DNA of 64,000 nt, taken from contig NC_084596.1 of the NCBI RefSeq assembly GCF_033807715.1, positions 31,566,879 through 31,630,878 on the forward strand. Reading direction: 5' to 3'. Below are positions 51,840 through 64,000 of the stretch, one piece after another; position 1 is the stretch's first letter, and each line of letters begins with the position of its first letter. Below the pieces are notes generated by a model that saw only the letters and a list, made by a program, of their open reading frames with translations, ran no database searches and was not told the origin of the DNA. Origin of the DNA: Cololabis saira. Taxonomy: Eukaryota > Chordata > Actinopteri > Beloniformes > Belonidae. The position numbers and the translations under genes are program-made.

Positions 51840-54029
51840 AATTTACTACGTAGCCTATTTATGTTTTTTATTTGAGTGAAGTTTCCAGTAACGAATCAAA
51901 ATCTGCAAATCTGAGTTTTACAACACTCCTGAGTATGCAACACTTCAAGGCTTGATGGGAAGCGGTTGAAGTCAATAGGTCAAAGGACAAAAGAAAAGTT
52001 ATTTGTTATGATGTGAGATGCTTCCTATATTGTAATTTCTCAAATCAAGTTGAGACATTATGCAACACTGCGGACCGTATTTACCCGCACCGATTAAGAG
52101 AAAGTTCAAAATACATGACGTGGCGGTGTGAGACAGATGTGGAGGCAGAACGTGAAGACAGGCTTGGAGGCAAAGGGAAAAAATATAGTTGGCAAGTGTG
52201 GATTTACACAAATAATGCAGCCGCCCACGCACGCTCAAATGTCTCCCCCATTGAGTCCCTCCCACATGCACACAGACACGGGCCTGTGCACACAGACACG
52301 CACAGCAGATTAGGGAAGGTGATTTATTGGTTGTAAAATGTTAATATAGCTATAAGCCGGGCTCATGAATTGTTAATTATGGCCTTGACATACTCGTCAC
52401 CTAAAATGTTAATGAGGTGAGATTTGGTCGGGGCTGAGAGGTCTCTATCAGCTTCAGAGCAAATACAACTGATGAGCTGAATCCACAAGACCCCCACACG
52501 CTATATTAAGTAACGCCGAGGGCACCTGAGATGGGTCGCACCCATTCTGCCGATGAGTAATTGAATTAATGAATGGCAATTTGTGAATTAACCGTTGTGC
52601 TCCTAAAGTGAAATGATAAATACGGTGTATTTTGACCCCTCATCAGCCCGCATCTGTACTGTCTTGTCTACACAGTCTCTTTGCATGTGGTCTTCGTAGT
52701 ATGTCGTACTCTATTTAACACTAAAAAGGCAGAAAATCAAAGATCTTACAATAATAATGCTTGACTATAATTCTTGCATCCAGTAGAGAGAGAGTCCGGC
52801 CTGGTGTGGCGGAGATGAAGGATCTCCCGTGGTGTTAAGTGGTGCACGGTGATATCAGGCCTTTTCAAAAGGAGGCTGAATGATGCTGTGGATCATGAAC
52901 ATCGAATAATTAAGTGTCACCCATTTATCCACTTTGGCAATAAAGGCTTTTTGATTTCGCTCTTTAGATTTAATGACAAAAAAAAAAAGAGATAATGATC
53001 CACCGGCTGGGTTGGTGCATCATGCACAAATGAGTTAATTCTTAATTAGACATACCTGGGCTTGATTGCCCACAAGGAGACAGCCCCGGTGCTTTGATAA
53101 TAGCAGCTTTAAGCGTCTCAGTGCTCGAGTGGCTCGCCGTGCTGCTGTCGCAGCAGTAAGGTTGCTAGTTGGAGACTCAAATGGGGCCTGGGTGTTTTGT
53201 TTTTTTTCTTTTTTAGTTGTTATTTACATCCAAATTTCAAACACACGCCAGTTAGATGAAACTGGTGATTCTCTTGTTGATATAATGCACATGATTGTGA
53301 CTGGATGAAGCTCCTGTTACCAGATGACTCGGGGAAGGAAAATGCTGGTATGTAAAACAAATGTTTTACATAAATGTTCTGTTTAAACATCAGTATATAA
53401 CAAGTAGCCCAGGTACGGAAATCTGGTCCTGAGAAACTAATGAAGTGGAACAGAAATCTATGTGTGTTTTATGGGAATACTACTGATCTATAGTTATCGA
53501 TCGCGTCACTCAGGCACAAGTCCAGGATGTCAAGGGTGGGGTCCTTGGACATTTGTGGAGCCACCATTATTGCTGAGTGATGGATACAGGTTCAGGAGCG
53601 TAATCTGCTGCCATTTAAATGTCTTTTTTCAGGGAAGATCTTGCTCCTTTCATTAAGACGATGTCAAACCACAGTCTTCAGAGAGCATGTGTGAGAATCC
53701 AGGCGTTAAACTGTCCTGCCAGCAGTCCAGACCAGAATCCCGTTGAAAACACAAAGCAACACATGACATAACACATGTGACAAAGAAGTCTACAAACTGC
53801 TGTACGACTGAACTCGTATTTTGAATATGAACCGGACTTTCAAAGGTGTCTCTGTAGTTCATAGACTTTGACATTAAGGTCAGAATTTGATATGATGTTC
53901 TAGTTCGGATTCAATTTAGCTGGTGTGAATAACTCACAATAGACTTTCCTTTCTGTTTAGGTATACAATAAAATAACAACCCTCATCACATTTTATTTTG
54001 CTGAATGAAACTTGAGATTCAAGCTTATC
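51840..54029. other. Intergenic DNA with possible conserved non-coding stretches
   Basis: No gene seen. Two AT-rich, TAATTA-bearing stretches (about 52350-52640 and 52900-53070) have a composition like vertebrate conserved non-coding elements, for example 'ttgaattaatgaatggcaat' and 'gttaattcttaattagacat'. That is an impression only; no alignment was possible. Confidence 0.25.
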
Positions 54030-54037
54030 CTATAAGA

Positions 54038-54478
54038 CACGGGTCGGCAACCCGCGGCTCTTTAGCGCCATCCTAGTGGCTCCTGGAGCTTTTTCAAAAA
54101 TGTTTGACCTTTTTTTTCCTTTTTTTTCTCTTATTTTTCACCCTTTTCTCTTTTTTTTCTTCTTTTTTTCCTTTTTCTTTTTTTCTTTTTCTTTTTTTTC
54201 TTCCTTTTTCCTTTTTTAATCTCGACATTTCGACTTTTTTCACTAAATTCCTTGACATTTCGACTTTTTTCTCGACATTTCGACTTTTTTCTCACATTTC
54301 GACTATTTTCTCAAAGTGCATAATGAAAAATAAATCTTCCCCCAGTTATAGCTAATATAGATGCAGCATGTGTTGCATCTATATTAAGACTTTTCATTTT
54401 TTGCGGCTCCAGACATATTTGTTTTTTGTGTTTTTGTTCCAATATGGCTCTTTCAACATTTTGGGTTGCCGACCCCTG
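54038..54478. mobile_element. Non-autonomous hAT element
   Basis: 441 bp. Starts CACGGGTCGGCAACCCGCGG, ends GGGTTGCCGACCCCTG, with a perfect 8 bp duplication CTATAAGA (54030-54037, 54479-54486). The centre is T-rich with 'tcgacatttcgac' repeats. The ends resemble a hAT family widespread in vertebrates. Confidence 0.92.
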
Positions 54479-54486
54479 CTATAAGA

Positions 54487-57400
54487 CATCTTACTGTACA
54501 CTTTTGCCTCCCAGTCTCTCTTCTCTTCATTGTTTATATTCTAATTGTCTGATAACTTTGTTTACAGCCTTTTTATTTAATAAGTGTGTTCATTAGCTAA
54601 TGCAGCTTTCCCCCACAGAGAGCAAAAGCACTAGTCTAGAAATCTAGAGGTAACCACAAAGCAAATGTATGTGGTTGCATCTCGCTACCAGCCGCTGGAG
54701 CTCATTTAATATGCTAAAAAAATAATGGGGAGCCAATCAAATCAGTTTATCCTGGTAAAGAAAGCGTCTGAGCGGGATTAACACTGGGATGACAGCAGTG
54801 ATGTAATAAGGACAGTGTAGATGGATGCAGCTGAGGTTTGGACAGATGAATTGGCTCTTTTGCTGTCAAGAAAATGTTCAGTTACTCTTCCACACAAAAC
54901 ACGCTCACGTTGACTCGTTCCCATCGCTCTGAAGGAGTCACCGTGTCCGTTGATCTGATTGGTCACAGCGCTAACCAAGTGCATGCGACGGGTATTTGGA
55001 TGGGGAGGCCCTGTGCATCGTTGCCAGACCCTACATCTTTTCAGATGTGGCTCTGATCAATCAGGCTACAAAAGCTCTACAGCCATTGATAAAACCAGAT
55101 GTCCTGCTTTTGAGACTTTAGCTTTGGGTGTTAGGAAAAACCTTCCAAAAGTAAGACAACTGCTTTAGTCAGTTTTAAGCTTCTGAAGATAAGGCTTAAG
55201 AGATATCAACACTTTTCTCTTCACATTCAGCGCCTTTTCTGCAAGATTGTCCTTGTCACAACTCAGATGGCTTTTGTTACTGCAGAGACAAGTTACCTCA
55301 TCCCATTTTCTCCAGTACACACTTGACATTCAAGCCAGGCAGTACAGGACTATCTCCACTTGAAAAAAATCGGATTATGTGACTGCATGCTGCTTTGTGT
55401 CACAATTATATCTAAACTGCTGAGCTCCTGTTCACTCAGCGTCATACTGATGGTCATCTGATGCTTGTCTATGAGAGACTGTCTGCTCTCTGGCGTGCCT
55501 CTGTGAATGTGTGACGTGGATTCACTTTAGTCGAGCTGACATTCTGTTGCCTGCTGATTATGTGGATTGTGGGGTTTAGAGTTGTCCAACTTGGCTCATC
55601 AGATTTTCTCTGCAGGAGCTGTGAGTGCTCTGCTGGGCAAAGGCCGTGCTGTATATACTGGAGGCAAAGGTGAGACAGAAAAGTATCTTGGAGACTACAC
55701 AGTCTCATTTTAATACACACAACAAAAACTTTCTCTCAGGTGTTTTTATATAATGAAAAGAAATCCTCAGTTCTAGGCTGTGATGGATGTTGAATCTATA
55801 TGTGATAAAAATACTTAAAAAAAAAAGAATGGAAGTGGTAAAGGAGGGGAACGCCTTCACCAGAGACAGATCTCCTCGTATGTAATTTCACGTTTCAGTT
55901 CAACTTGCTTACTACATAATTGTAGGACTTCTGTCACTGCAAAAAAGAAAAAAAGATCTCAGGCAAACTTTGGAGACCTTTGAGACTGTTGTCATCGAGC
56001 TGCCCACACGGCACAGCGCAGAACCACCTATTTGGAGCTTTAACAAGAGACATCATCACAATTATTTCACGACAGGCATTTTTCTTCTGCGATAATCCAA
56101 AAACTACACACAGAATACGAAGCACGACGCAGTAGCTTCTGCCCACTCAGAAAGCATTCACACCTATGGTCTTAGATGTCTGATAGCAGTTCAAGTTGCA
56201 GTGATAACTTGGTCCAGTTCATATACTGGTTGAATCTGGGCTGTGAATGTAATATTCTGGTGTTTGATTGTAGTGAAGGAAGCTTGTGTGCTCACTTGTT
56301 TTTTTTTTTTTACCTTGAGACAAGATCATTTGTTGAAACTTTACTACTTTGCAGATATGTTATTTGAGTGTGGACGCTTCCTCTGTTGCTTGAATGTCCT
56401 GTCATTGCTGACCAAGCACTGATTTACAGAGATGTAAAGATCAGAGCTTTGCAGGGACCATTTAATCTATACAGGGCTGCCTTTCTTCATGTCACTGAAA
56501 GGGGTTCTGTCAGCATGATTGGAGATTTCATGGGCTGCTGAATACATTTTGGACTCATATGATGGTGCTGATGAGAAATGATACATCTTGGTAGTCAAAT
56601 ATCAAAGTTACATTGACTAATGCTCCTTTAAAAACACTATCATCACATGATTGAAAACGGCTTGCAATGACCTGAGGAATCAGCAGCGAAGAAGGGCTGC
56701 TGCTGCGTCTCTCATTCGCAACAACTGAGGAACATTAATAAAAGGAGGACGTCATTTTGAGTGGAGAAGAGTTAAGAAGTGCACATTATTCAATAAGATA
56801 AAAATGTAAATCAATGTTTATAAAAAAAATGTTCAGATATCAGTATTCAAGTTGAAATAACCTTATGAAGATATTTGAAATGTGTGTCAAGACTCAAACC
56901 TGTATTTTAGCTTAGACTAACATGTACATTTCTGTTTTTGTTCAGTTTTCTGTTATTGGTCACTTGAGCCTATTGGATAAATAAGATAAAACGGATATTT
57001 TGACATAAACTCAACATTTAGTAAGATCTCAGCGGTGGATGCAACGATGATTCAACATGTTGAATCAGCCGAACTCCCCACAAACAAACTTTGATGCCGT
57101 TGGAGGGAACTGACGGTGTGTCACATACCAAAAAGACAAGTAAGGGAGATGAACACCGACCCTCCTGACGTGCCAGCAGTTCATTGTCAGCTCGGCGTGT
57201 AAGGTCTCTAAGGCCAGGAACCGCTTCTAACTGATGCCAATCCACGCTATTTGTACAGTTGCCGTGGTTACTAGACTGTACATGTAAATCGGCCTTTTCA
57301 GTAGAGCGGGGCTATAGAAGCAGATTAGGAAAATAAAAAAAAACAGGGAGTGAAAAGGAGAGGATACCTATAGGTTGTTCTGATCCAGAATAAACCCGTC

Positions 57401-57947
57401 CATAAGCAGTTCTGGTCATGGAAGTGGTCTAATCAGTCTGCTCTTATGAACTTATGAACTGACATAGGTGGAAGTTATGTTGCTTGTTATTTGCCAGTTA
57501 ATACACACTATATTGGTGATGTTAGGACCCTCTACTTTAAAAATACCCAAATGTAAGTAGCAGTTTAGTTGTAAAAATGGATGTTTTATTGTTAACAGTG
57601 ATGGTGGAAAAAACAAAGTCTAATGATTAACTAAAACATGTTTTAATTACAAGCTTTTTAAAAAGGAGCCAATGTCTTTAATTAATACTACGGTACATGA
57701 ATGAATGCATTGGGAAGAAAATAATGGGATGCTGACGCATTCCTGTCGTATTAATCTCTTTTATTTCCTGGGACATTTGTTAATATTTATACGCAGATCT
57801 CACTTTATTTTATGTTGAAGGTTTGTGGTGAAAGTAATTTGGTACACATAAAAAAGTAAATCTGATGCACTGTTTATACGGATTGGCTCGGCGCAATGAA
57901 CAAAGATCAGTGGGTTTTCCTCATGTGCAGGTTCTTACATATAGGTG
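54487..57947. other. Intergenic DNA, no gene recognised
   Basis: Short unsupported open frames only; no clear repeat or RNA gene. Confidence 0.5.
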
Positions 57948-57950
57948 TTA

Positions 57951-58411
57951 AGGCTGAAATATGCTTCTGCGTCACACACACGCAGAGCACACGGCGCAGT
58001 CGTGACGCCGTCACGAACCGTTCAGAGTTCTCCGTCTCTCCATTTGGTCGCGGTGCAGTACCCCCCGCGGCCACTAGTTAGCGATCTTTTTCTGAATGGT
58101 TTATCCGACTTTTTCCGGTCACAGTAAATCAAAGAAATAAGGACAACTATTGTGCAAAAAACAAAAAAAATCACATATAAACGAAGAAAAAAGCCCTGGA
58201 AGTTCACTACTGCTTCAAACCGGAAACCGGAAATGCTTCGCTTTCAAACGAACCAATCACAGCCCTCTCGGTCTGCGTGTGGACGGCGTCTCCTCGACGC
58301 GTAGTTACAATTTTTGGGAGGTGCACGTCACTGACGGCGTGTCCTCTGCGTGTACAAAAACCACACGCCGTAGACACGGCGTCGTTTTGACGCAGAAGCA
58401 TAATTCAGCCT
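57951..58411. mobile_element. MITE with TTA duplication, 461 bp
   Basis: Ends AGGCTGAAATATGCTTCTGC and GCAGAAGCATAATTCAGCCT are inverted repeats, flanked by TTA on both sides (57948-57950, 58412-58414), as expected for Harbinger-type elements. The interior is GC-rich with 'acgccgt' repeats. The ends resemble those of the 99 bp element at 46651. Confidence 0.82.
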
Positions 58412-59315
58412 TTACTGAAATGCTTTACAGAGCTTTGCTGGAGCCTTCATCATACCAATAACAATGAATATCATTTCTTCCTGATAGGTTCATAAGAAGG
58501 TGTTTTTTTCAGCAGAATATGAGTGGGGAATCTAGGCTAGTTGCAAGTTACTATGAAATCTACAAACGTAACCCATGTTCAAGAGCACACAACTCCGCTG
58601 TGTACCGACCCACTATCTCTGCCTTTTCTCTCCAGAGTGTATTTCTGAGGTTCATTTGCATGCATGCATGACATTACTGGAAGACAACTTCCATAACTTC
58701 ATTGTTGACTGGAGCTTGGCGTAATTTAGCTAAACAACGCAGCTATTCCTCTATCATAGCAAGTGGAGCCGTAATGATGTTGGTTTGCCGGGTTTATTGG
58801 GTTCATCTTTCTGCAGGTGCTCGTTCAGAGGAGGCTGATGATCTTGTGATCTTGTCAAGCAGTTTTCATCTATCCTCCTCTTTTGTGTTTCCCTTTCATT
58901 TCATGTCACTTTTTAATTTCTTAACCCCCCCCCCCTTTTGTGAGGCTCTGGTCGCTTTGACATAATGCACTCAAGGACCTTTCTGAATCAGATGCAAGTG
59001 ACGTAAACTTTTTGTCCTTTTTGTTGTCTGAGGGAACAAACACTTTTCCATCTGTGCTTAGTATTAAAAAAAAAAAGTGTGAACAAAGAAGCAACCCTGA
59101 GCTTTGATTTTGATTTGAATGCCGAAGCATTTGCTGAAAAACCTTTGAAATGTTTGAGAAAAGTTTTTGGTTTCACCTCAAACTTCAGCTCTGTGAGAAT
59201 TCTCTCAGTCCACATATTGGCATTAACACATTGAGATTGAGAAGGGACTATCTATTTGAAGTCAATGAGTAATGGTTATTTAAATTTAAAGATAGATTTA
59301 AATCATTTGAGCTAT

Positions 59316-59425
59316 CCAGGGTGAACCCCACTTTTCTCCCACAGACAGCAATAACAGGCTCCAGCATCCCCGTAACCCTGAACATGATGAAGCAGGTATG
59401 AAAAATTGATGGATTTGTGGATGTT
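59316..59425 (+). repeat. Degenerate L2-type LINE 3' tail
   Basis: Contains 'atccagggtgaaccccactt', 'aacaggctccagcatccccg' and 'aaccctgaacatgatgaagc', then 'ttgatggatttgtggatg', a decayed L2 tail. Confidence 0.6.
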
Positions 59426-60616
59426 TGTCATTCTCTCTCAAAAACAAAAATGTGTGTATTGATCTACTTTATCCCGCAGTATGACTCAGAATGGTCTTGA
59501 TGTCTGGTAGCGATGATGACGTCAGATCCAACTTCTAATGCTATGACTTACTTTATCCCCCCTCCTTTTACTGTACATAACCCCTCGGGGGCCCTGCTCT
59601 TCCTCCTACGAGGAGCACACCCCCGTTGCGTGCCGTGCATCACTCTGTCAACCAAAGCACCCAGGAAAGAGCCTTACAAAAGTAGTCGGCTTGAATCTGG
59701 CGTGACATGGAGTAAAGAGCAAAGGAAGGAACGAGAAGTGAAGATCACCAGTGGTGTGTGATCCATATTGGTTTGAATGTAATTGATTTCCTGCTGTGAG
59801 GAATCTGTCTCTCAGAATCTCTGAACAAACCGTGACAGAATAATTGAAAGAGCAGAGAGAGTCGGAGCTTTATCTCAAAGTTTTCTCACCACATCCTTGT
59901 CAAAGGCACAGGAAAAGCATATCACACATGACCTTCGCATGGACGGTCTGTTTCATGTCTGTTTCAGGAGGGTCATCATGCATATTCGGAACATGTATAG
60001 GAGCATAGATGAAAGGTTACAAGACAGGAACAGTGACACTTAGCATGGCCTGTGTTGAATCTGTACTGATTCTCTTTGTTCAGTAGAGATCATAACAGAC
60101 TGCTTCACTCCTATAGAAACAACTGCTTCACTCTCAGAGAAACAACTTTCTTAGCATGGTTTATCTGTCTTGTGGCTGCTTTTGTTTTTTAACTTTTTGG
60201 TTTACTGAAGGTTTTTGCTGAGATTGTTCAGCGCCACAAATCTGTATTTATGAGTCAGTTGCTACTAATGCCGACCCCCCCCCTATGCTTCTTTCAAGGG
60301 ACAATGGAAAACAATAAGCGGCACGTGGCGGAGTTGCCTGGGGGCCTCTGTCATTCTAAGGAGATTTAATGCCGGTGTCCGAGGCGGTGGCAGACTTGAA
60401 ACCCCCGTCCGCATCTATTCATCTGGTGAATGGCTGGTGTGAATGGAAAATTTCATGATGGGCTTTGTGATTGACACCCCTCCCCCACCTCACATACACA
60501 CACATAACTGGGCGTTTCTCCTGACCTGGTAACTCTGTAACCTCTGACACCTCTCTAAAGTTAACGAAGATCACTTCAGAAAACGAGTAATTACGTTAAG
60601 TATACTTAATTTATTT

Positions 60617-61274
60617 ATTTATTTTTTTTTTTGTTTTGATATTTTTATTAGGGGGTAAGGCACAGTTGAACAGGAATAAACGAAAAAAGATATACAGTCT
60701 ACCTCCTTTTTTTTTTTTTTTTTGGATTAAGAACAGAACAAAAAATCCACACAAAACAATGACAAATACACGAAAATTATTATATTCTTATATATAAGTA
60801 ATATTTAAGTATTTAAGCTAAACAGTATGAATTAAAAAATAGATGAATAAAAAGGGGGAGAAAAAAAAAAAAAACCCCAAAGCAAAAAAAAAAAAAAAAA
60901 AAAAACCCAAAAACAAAAGAAAAGTAAATAAAAAGATAAATAAAAAGGAGGAAGAAAGAGAGGAATGAGAGAAGAGAGGGAGGGGGGGGGGGGGGGGGGG
61001 GGGGTCCGTCAATCAGGAGGCAGGGACTGGAGAGAGTGGAAGAATGTAAGAAAGGGAAGCCACTTATTATAAAATTTGTTGCAACTACCCTTCAGTGAAT
61101 ATTTAATCTTTTCCAGCTTCAGAAAAAACATGGTGTCGTTGAGCCACTGGGTACTAGAAGGAGCCTTATCGACTTCCAGTGGAGAAGAAGGTGGCGTCTT
61201 GCCAGTAAGGAAGTAAAAGCCAAAATGTCTATTTGGTTTGAAGTAAACCGGCCATGGTCCTCTGGGAGCCCGAA
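60617..61274 (-). mobile_element. 5'-truncated L1-like LINE with 20 bp target duplication
   Basis: The direct repeat TAAGTATACTTAATTTATTT occurs at 60597-60616 and 61275-61294. The insert reads on the - strand and ends in an A-rich tail. On the - strand the text gives WLNDTMFFLKLEKIKYSLKG then CNKFYNKWLPFLTF, resembling the C-terminal end of L1-type reverse transcriptase proteins. Only this 3' end is present, typical of truncation during reverse transcription. Confidence 0.85.
60982..61004. repeat. 23 nt poly-G run
   Basis: Unbroken G run on + inside the LINE insertion, next to A-rich tracts at 60860-60904. Confidence 0.95.
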
Positions 61275-61426
61275 TAAGTATACTTAATTTATTTTGCTAT
61301 AACAGCCCTGAATGAGTCGGCCTTCTTCAAGAACATATTGATCAGTTCCACATAGTCATGTAGAAAAGAACAGATGGCTTTTAATTTTAAGGATTAACAT
61401 GTAATTTTGGCCTACTGTTATTTTAT

Positions 61427-62068
61427 TTATTTAGCGAATGCAAAGACCTTAAGCCAAGCATTTGCCTCCTGGTCTGCTGTATGGTGGGTAACTAATCCTC
61501 CTTTCAGTCTTTGGAGAGGACAAACTTTGAGGATGTGTTGGATGTTTGCTCCTCTCCACAAGCACACAGCGGGGTGGGGCCACCGGCCCATTTGTGACGG
61601 CTGGCCAAGCAGGGGCCGCACCAGCCCTGAATCGATGGAGGGTCGACCACCGTCTCCTTGGGAGGTTGGTGCCAGAGACCTGTAGGTCCGTGTCAAGCAC
61701 CAGATGTTTGTTGGAACCTCCTTGGACTCTCATTCCCTTTTCCAAGCCACTTGGATGGTGAAGTCAGCTGGTGGGGTGTTCTTCCAAATTAGTCATCTAG
61801 ATGGAAGTGGAGCAGTGGGTGGATTGTGGATATCTGCATGGAGTGGTAGATTGGGAGACTGTTTGACCTTTTAGAAGAATCTACTTCTTACCGGATATGT
61901 GGAGGGGGGATGTTTTGATAGGACAGGAAGCCAGGGGACTGGTGTTGAACGGATAGTTCTGGTTATGGTTCTCACCTTAGCTGCCATCGCTTTTAGGTTT
62001 TCCTTGAAGGATAGGGTCCGATCAAGGGTCACTCCAAGGTAGGTTGGACTAGGTACTGTTATTGACAA
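61427..62068 (-). pseudogene. Decayed LINE reverse transcriptase C-terminal region
   Basis: On the - strand, YLGVTLDRTLSFKENLKAMA (near 62040) resembles the segment after the palm domain in jockey/I-type LINEs. Further on, in shifted frames, come RRRWSTLHRFRAG and CLWRGANIQHILKVCPLQRL, GGLVTHHTADQEANAWL, like the usual W-x-x-L-N-R-F-R-T-G ... C-x-C-G ... H-I-x-x-x-C-P-L end. Frameshifts and missing parts make it a dead copy. The clade is not certain. Confidence 0.8.
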
Positions 62069-62197
62069 CTTTGCTTTAGTTCATTGATTTAATACTAAAT
62101 CTTAGGTCCTTGATCGTCTAAAATCTCCTTTTAAAGTAGAGTGGAAAGTGAGGGATATATGAAATTTGAGAGCCAAAGAAAGGGAAACTATGAGCAT

Positions 62198-62243
62198 TTG
62201 TATCACACATTTCAGGTACAAGGCAATTCAAAGTGCTTTACAT
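62198..62243 (-). repeat. Retroposon tail remnant, relative of 2670-2733
   Basis: On the - strand, TGTAAAGCACTTTGAATTGC followed by 'cttgtacctgaaatgtgtga' matches the + strand remnant near 2673. Confidence 0.5.
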
Positions 62244-64000
62244 AGAGCATAGAGTTAACAGCAAGATGGGAAAAAAAACATTAAAAAGTACGAATAATAA
62301 AAGTTAAAATGATAATAGGACATATAAATGCACAAAATGTAAGTTCCAGTGATGTGTGGGTAATTAACAATTAAGGTTTAAAGTGCATTAAGGTTTGAAT
62401 TTATTTCAGTCGCGTTTCCTTTTTTCTAGCAGAGACAATCCTTTAAGGTCATATGTTTTCGTTTAGTATCCTTTTCAAATAAATCCTCATTTAGACCTGT
62501 TGTAGGCTCATTCTGCATCATCTAATGTACACAAGGTTTGCTGCATCTGATGTGCAGAATGAATACGACTCTATCAGAATTGCAGAAGCAGAATCACGAG
62601 GACCAGACACAGGTAGAACAAAGCTGTTAAAAAGATGACATGTCACCCTTTAAATCTTTCAGCCTCAGAGTTGAATTAAGAATATATCACCTGTTGTTAG
62701 TACTCTTCTGTGCCTCTCAAAGCTGTGCCTCAGCTGAGACTTTGTGTGGAGATGCTGCCGGCAGTAAAGGCTCATCTGCAACGCTGAAGACAGTAATTAG
62801 AGGGAGGGAATCAATAATACATGGTGAGGGACGGCTAATGTACCACAGGGACTGACGGACAGACAGAGACGCCTCAGATACCCAGCCTGTTGTCTCATAT
62901 CCGCTGGTTTCGTCACAGCCAGAACAAGCACACGAGGCATGAAAAGCAACAGGGGAAATAAAAGCTGGGAAAGAGAAAGGTTAGACAAATTGATAAAGGA
63001 GCTTCAAAGTATAGAAAAAGATTGTAAAGTGAAGGAAGAGGAAACTGAAAAGTAAAGACACTGATCTTCGAGGATTATGTTCAGCGGAAATAATAATTTT
63101 CTTAAATCCCTTAATCACATAGACATTTCTGTTATTGACTGCATAGAATTGAAGCCAAATAATGTGGCAAAACATAAGACGCTCATTACAGAACCATGCG
63201 CTGGGAAACCGGCCCTTCAAAGTGATGTTTCAGAAATCAATACGAGGCTGTGAAACTGACCAAAATGAAATAAGCGTGAACGCCGGGAAATAAGATTGGC
63301 AGGCAGACGGAGACATGCCACCGGTCTCTGGGGGCGGATGCTCGCCAAGCGGTCTCTCATCCAGGGGGAGCTGGGGCTAATGTCTCCTCCGCATTAGCAC
63401 ACCAAGACCACATCAGGCTGCTGACATCAGCTCCTGCAATCCTAGACAAACCCACACACTCGCACAAATGAGAAGATGAACAATAAAAGCATGAGAGAAG
63501 GGAGGTGCAATTAATCAGTCATAAGAACAATTGCATGCAGCATTCACTTGCCCCCAACGCGCTCCCTCTTCATTACACCCCAACCCATCCGTCTCCCTTT
63601 CAGCACCGCTCATCATTAGGCCACATATACTAATGTGCAAGCATGGTTTATGGATTTATGGCCACAAAAGTGTTTGTCCACATGTAAGAAGCTGATGTAC
63701 TGAGACCTCCTCTGTCTGAATAAAACATCATTACTGGATTGACACTACAGACCCGTGCAGCATGACACCACAGGTGGCTCGTTACTACTCGCATTTCTCC
63801 CTGCTTTTTGAACCTCTACATCAGCACACCAGCCCCTGCACACTCCCCCCCACCCTTAACATCCTCATAATGACAGAAACATTCCAAATGTGTGATTACT
63901 CAGACCAATAAACAAATGTCATGCTTTTATTTTGAATCTGCTGCTGTCCATGTGCGGCATTTGTCTGTTAAACATCTCTATCGTAGATAGAGCACCGGCA
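62244..64000. other. Intergenic DNA, no gene recognised
   Basis: No exon or mobile element was supported. Some stretches (about 63330-63460) look unusually complex for this AT-rich DNA and could be conserved non-coding sequence, but that is untested. Confidence 0.4.

Overview
This is vertebrate nuclear DNA, almost certainly from a ray-finned (teleost) fish. Genes have many short exons with GT-AG introns. The intervening DNA is AT-rich and full of short DNA transposons (hAT, TTAA-target, Harbinger and Tc1 types), L2-type LINE tails and microsatellites of kinds common in teleosts. There are no operons, CRISPR arrays, tRNA or rRNA genes that I could support.

Two protein-coding genes can be reconstructed, and they point tail to tail. 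lpin2 (lipin-2, a phosphatidate phosphatase) lies on the + strand. Nineteen coding exons between 3923 and 20260 join in frame to about 909 residues, with the N-Lip domain, a polybasic nuclear localisation signal and the DIDGT catalytic motif all present. emilin2 (an extracellular matrix glycoprotein) lies on the - strand. Nine coding exons between 47456 and 23319 give about 1118 residues: signal peptide, seven-cysteine EMI domain, long coiled coil, proline-rich segment and C-terminal gC1q domain. LPIN2 and EMILIN2 are also neighbours in human (18p11), so this is conserved synteny. The two products are not known to act in one pathway.

Layout: 1-3913 is upstream of the main lpin2 start and contains a candidate alternative first coding exon (1921-2136) that splices in frame to exon 1. 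3914-20260 is lpin2, with transposons in introns 1, 2, 4 and 15. 20261-23318 holds the converging 3' UTRs. 23319-47456 is emilin2, with an 11.6 kb intron 4 (29734-41290) and a 3.8 kb intron 5 that holds a nested Tc1/Harbinger insertion. 47457-64000 is gene-poor DNA upstream of emilin2 with transposons, a truncated L1-like LINE with a 20 bp target duplication, and a decayed second LINE.

I found no convincing new biological system. The best leads are the alternative N-terminal lipin-2 exon, transposons lying very close to splice sites of both genes, the apparent absence of Gly-X-Y collagen repeats in emilin-2, and several well-resolved nested insertions. All calls come from reading the sequence, without database searches.
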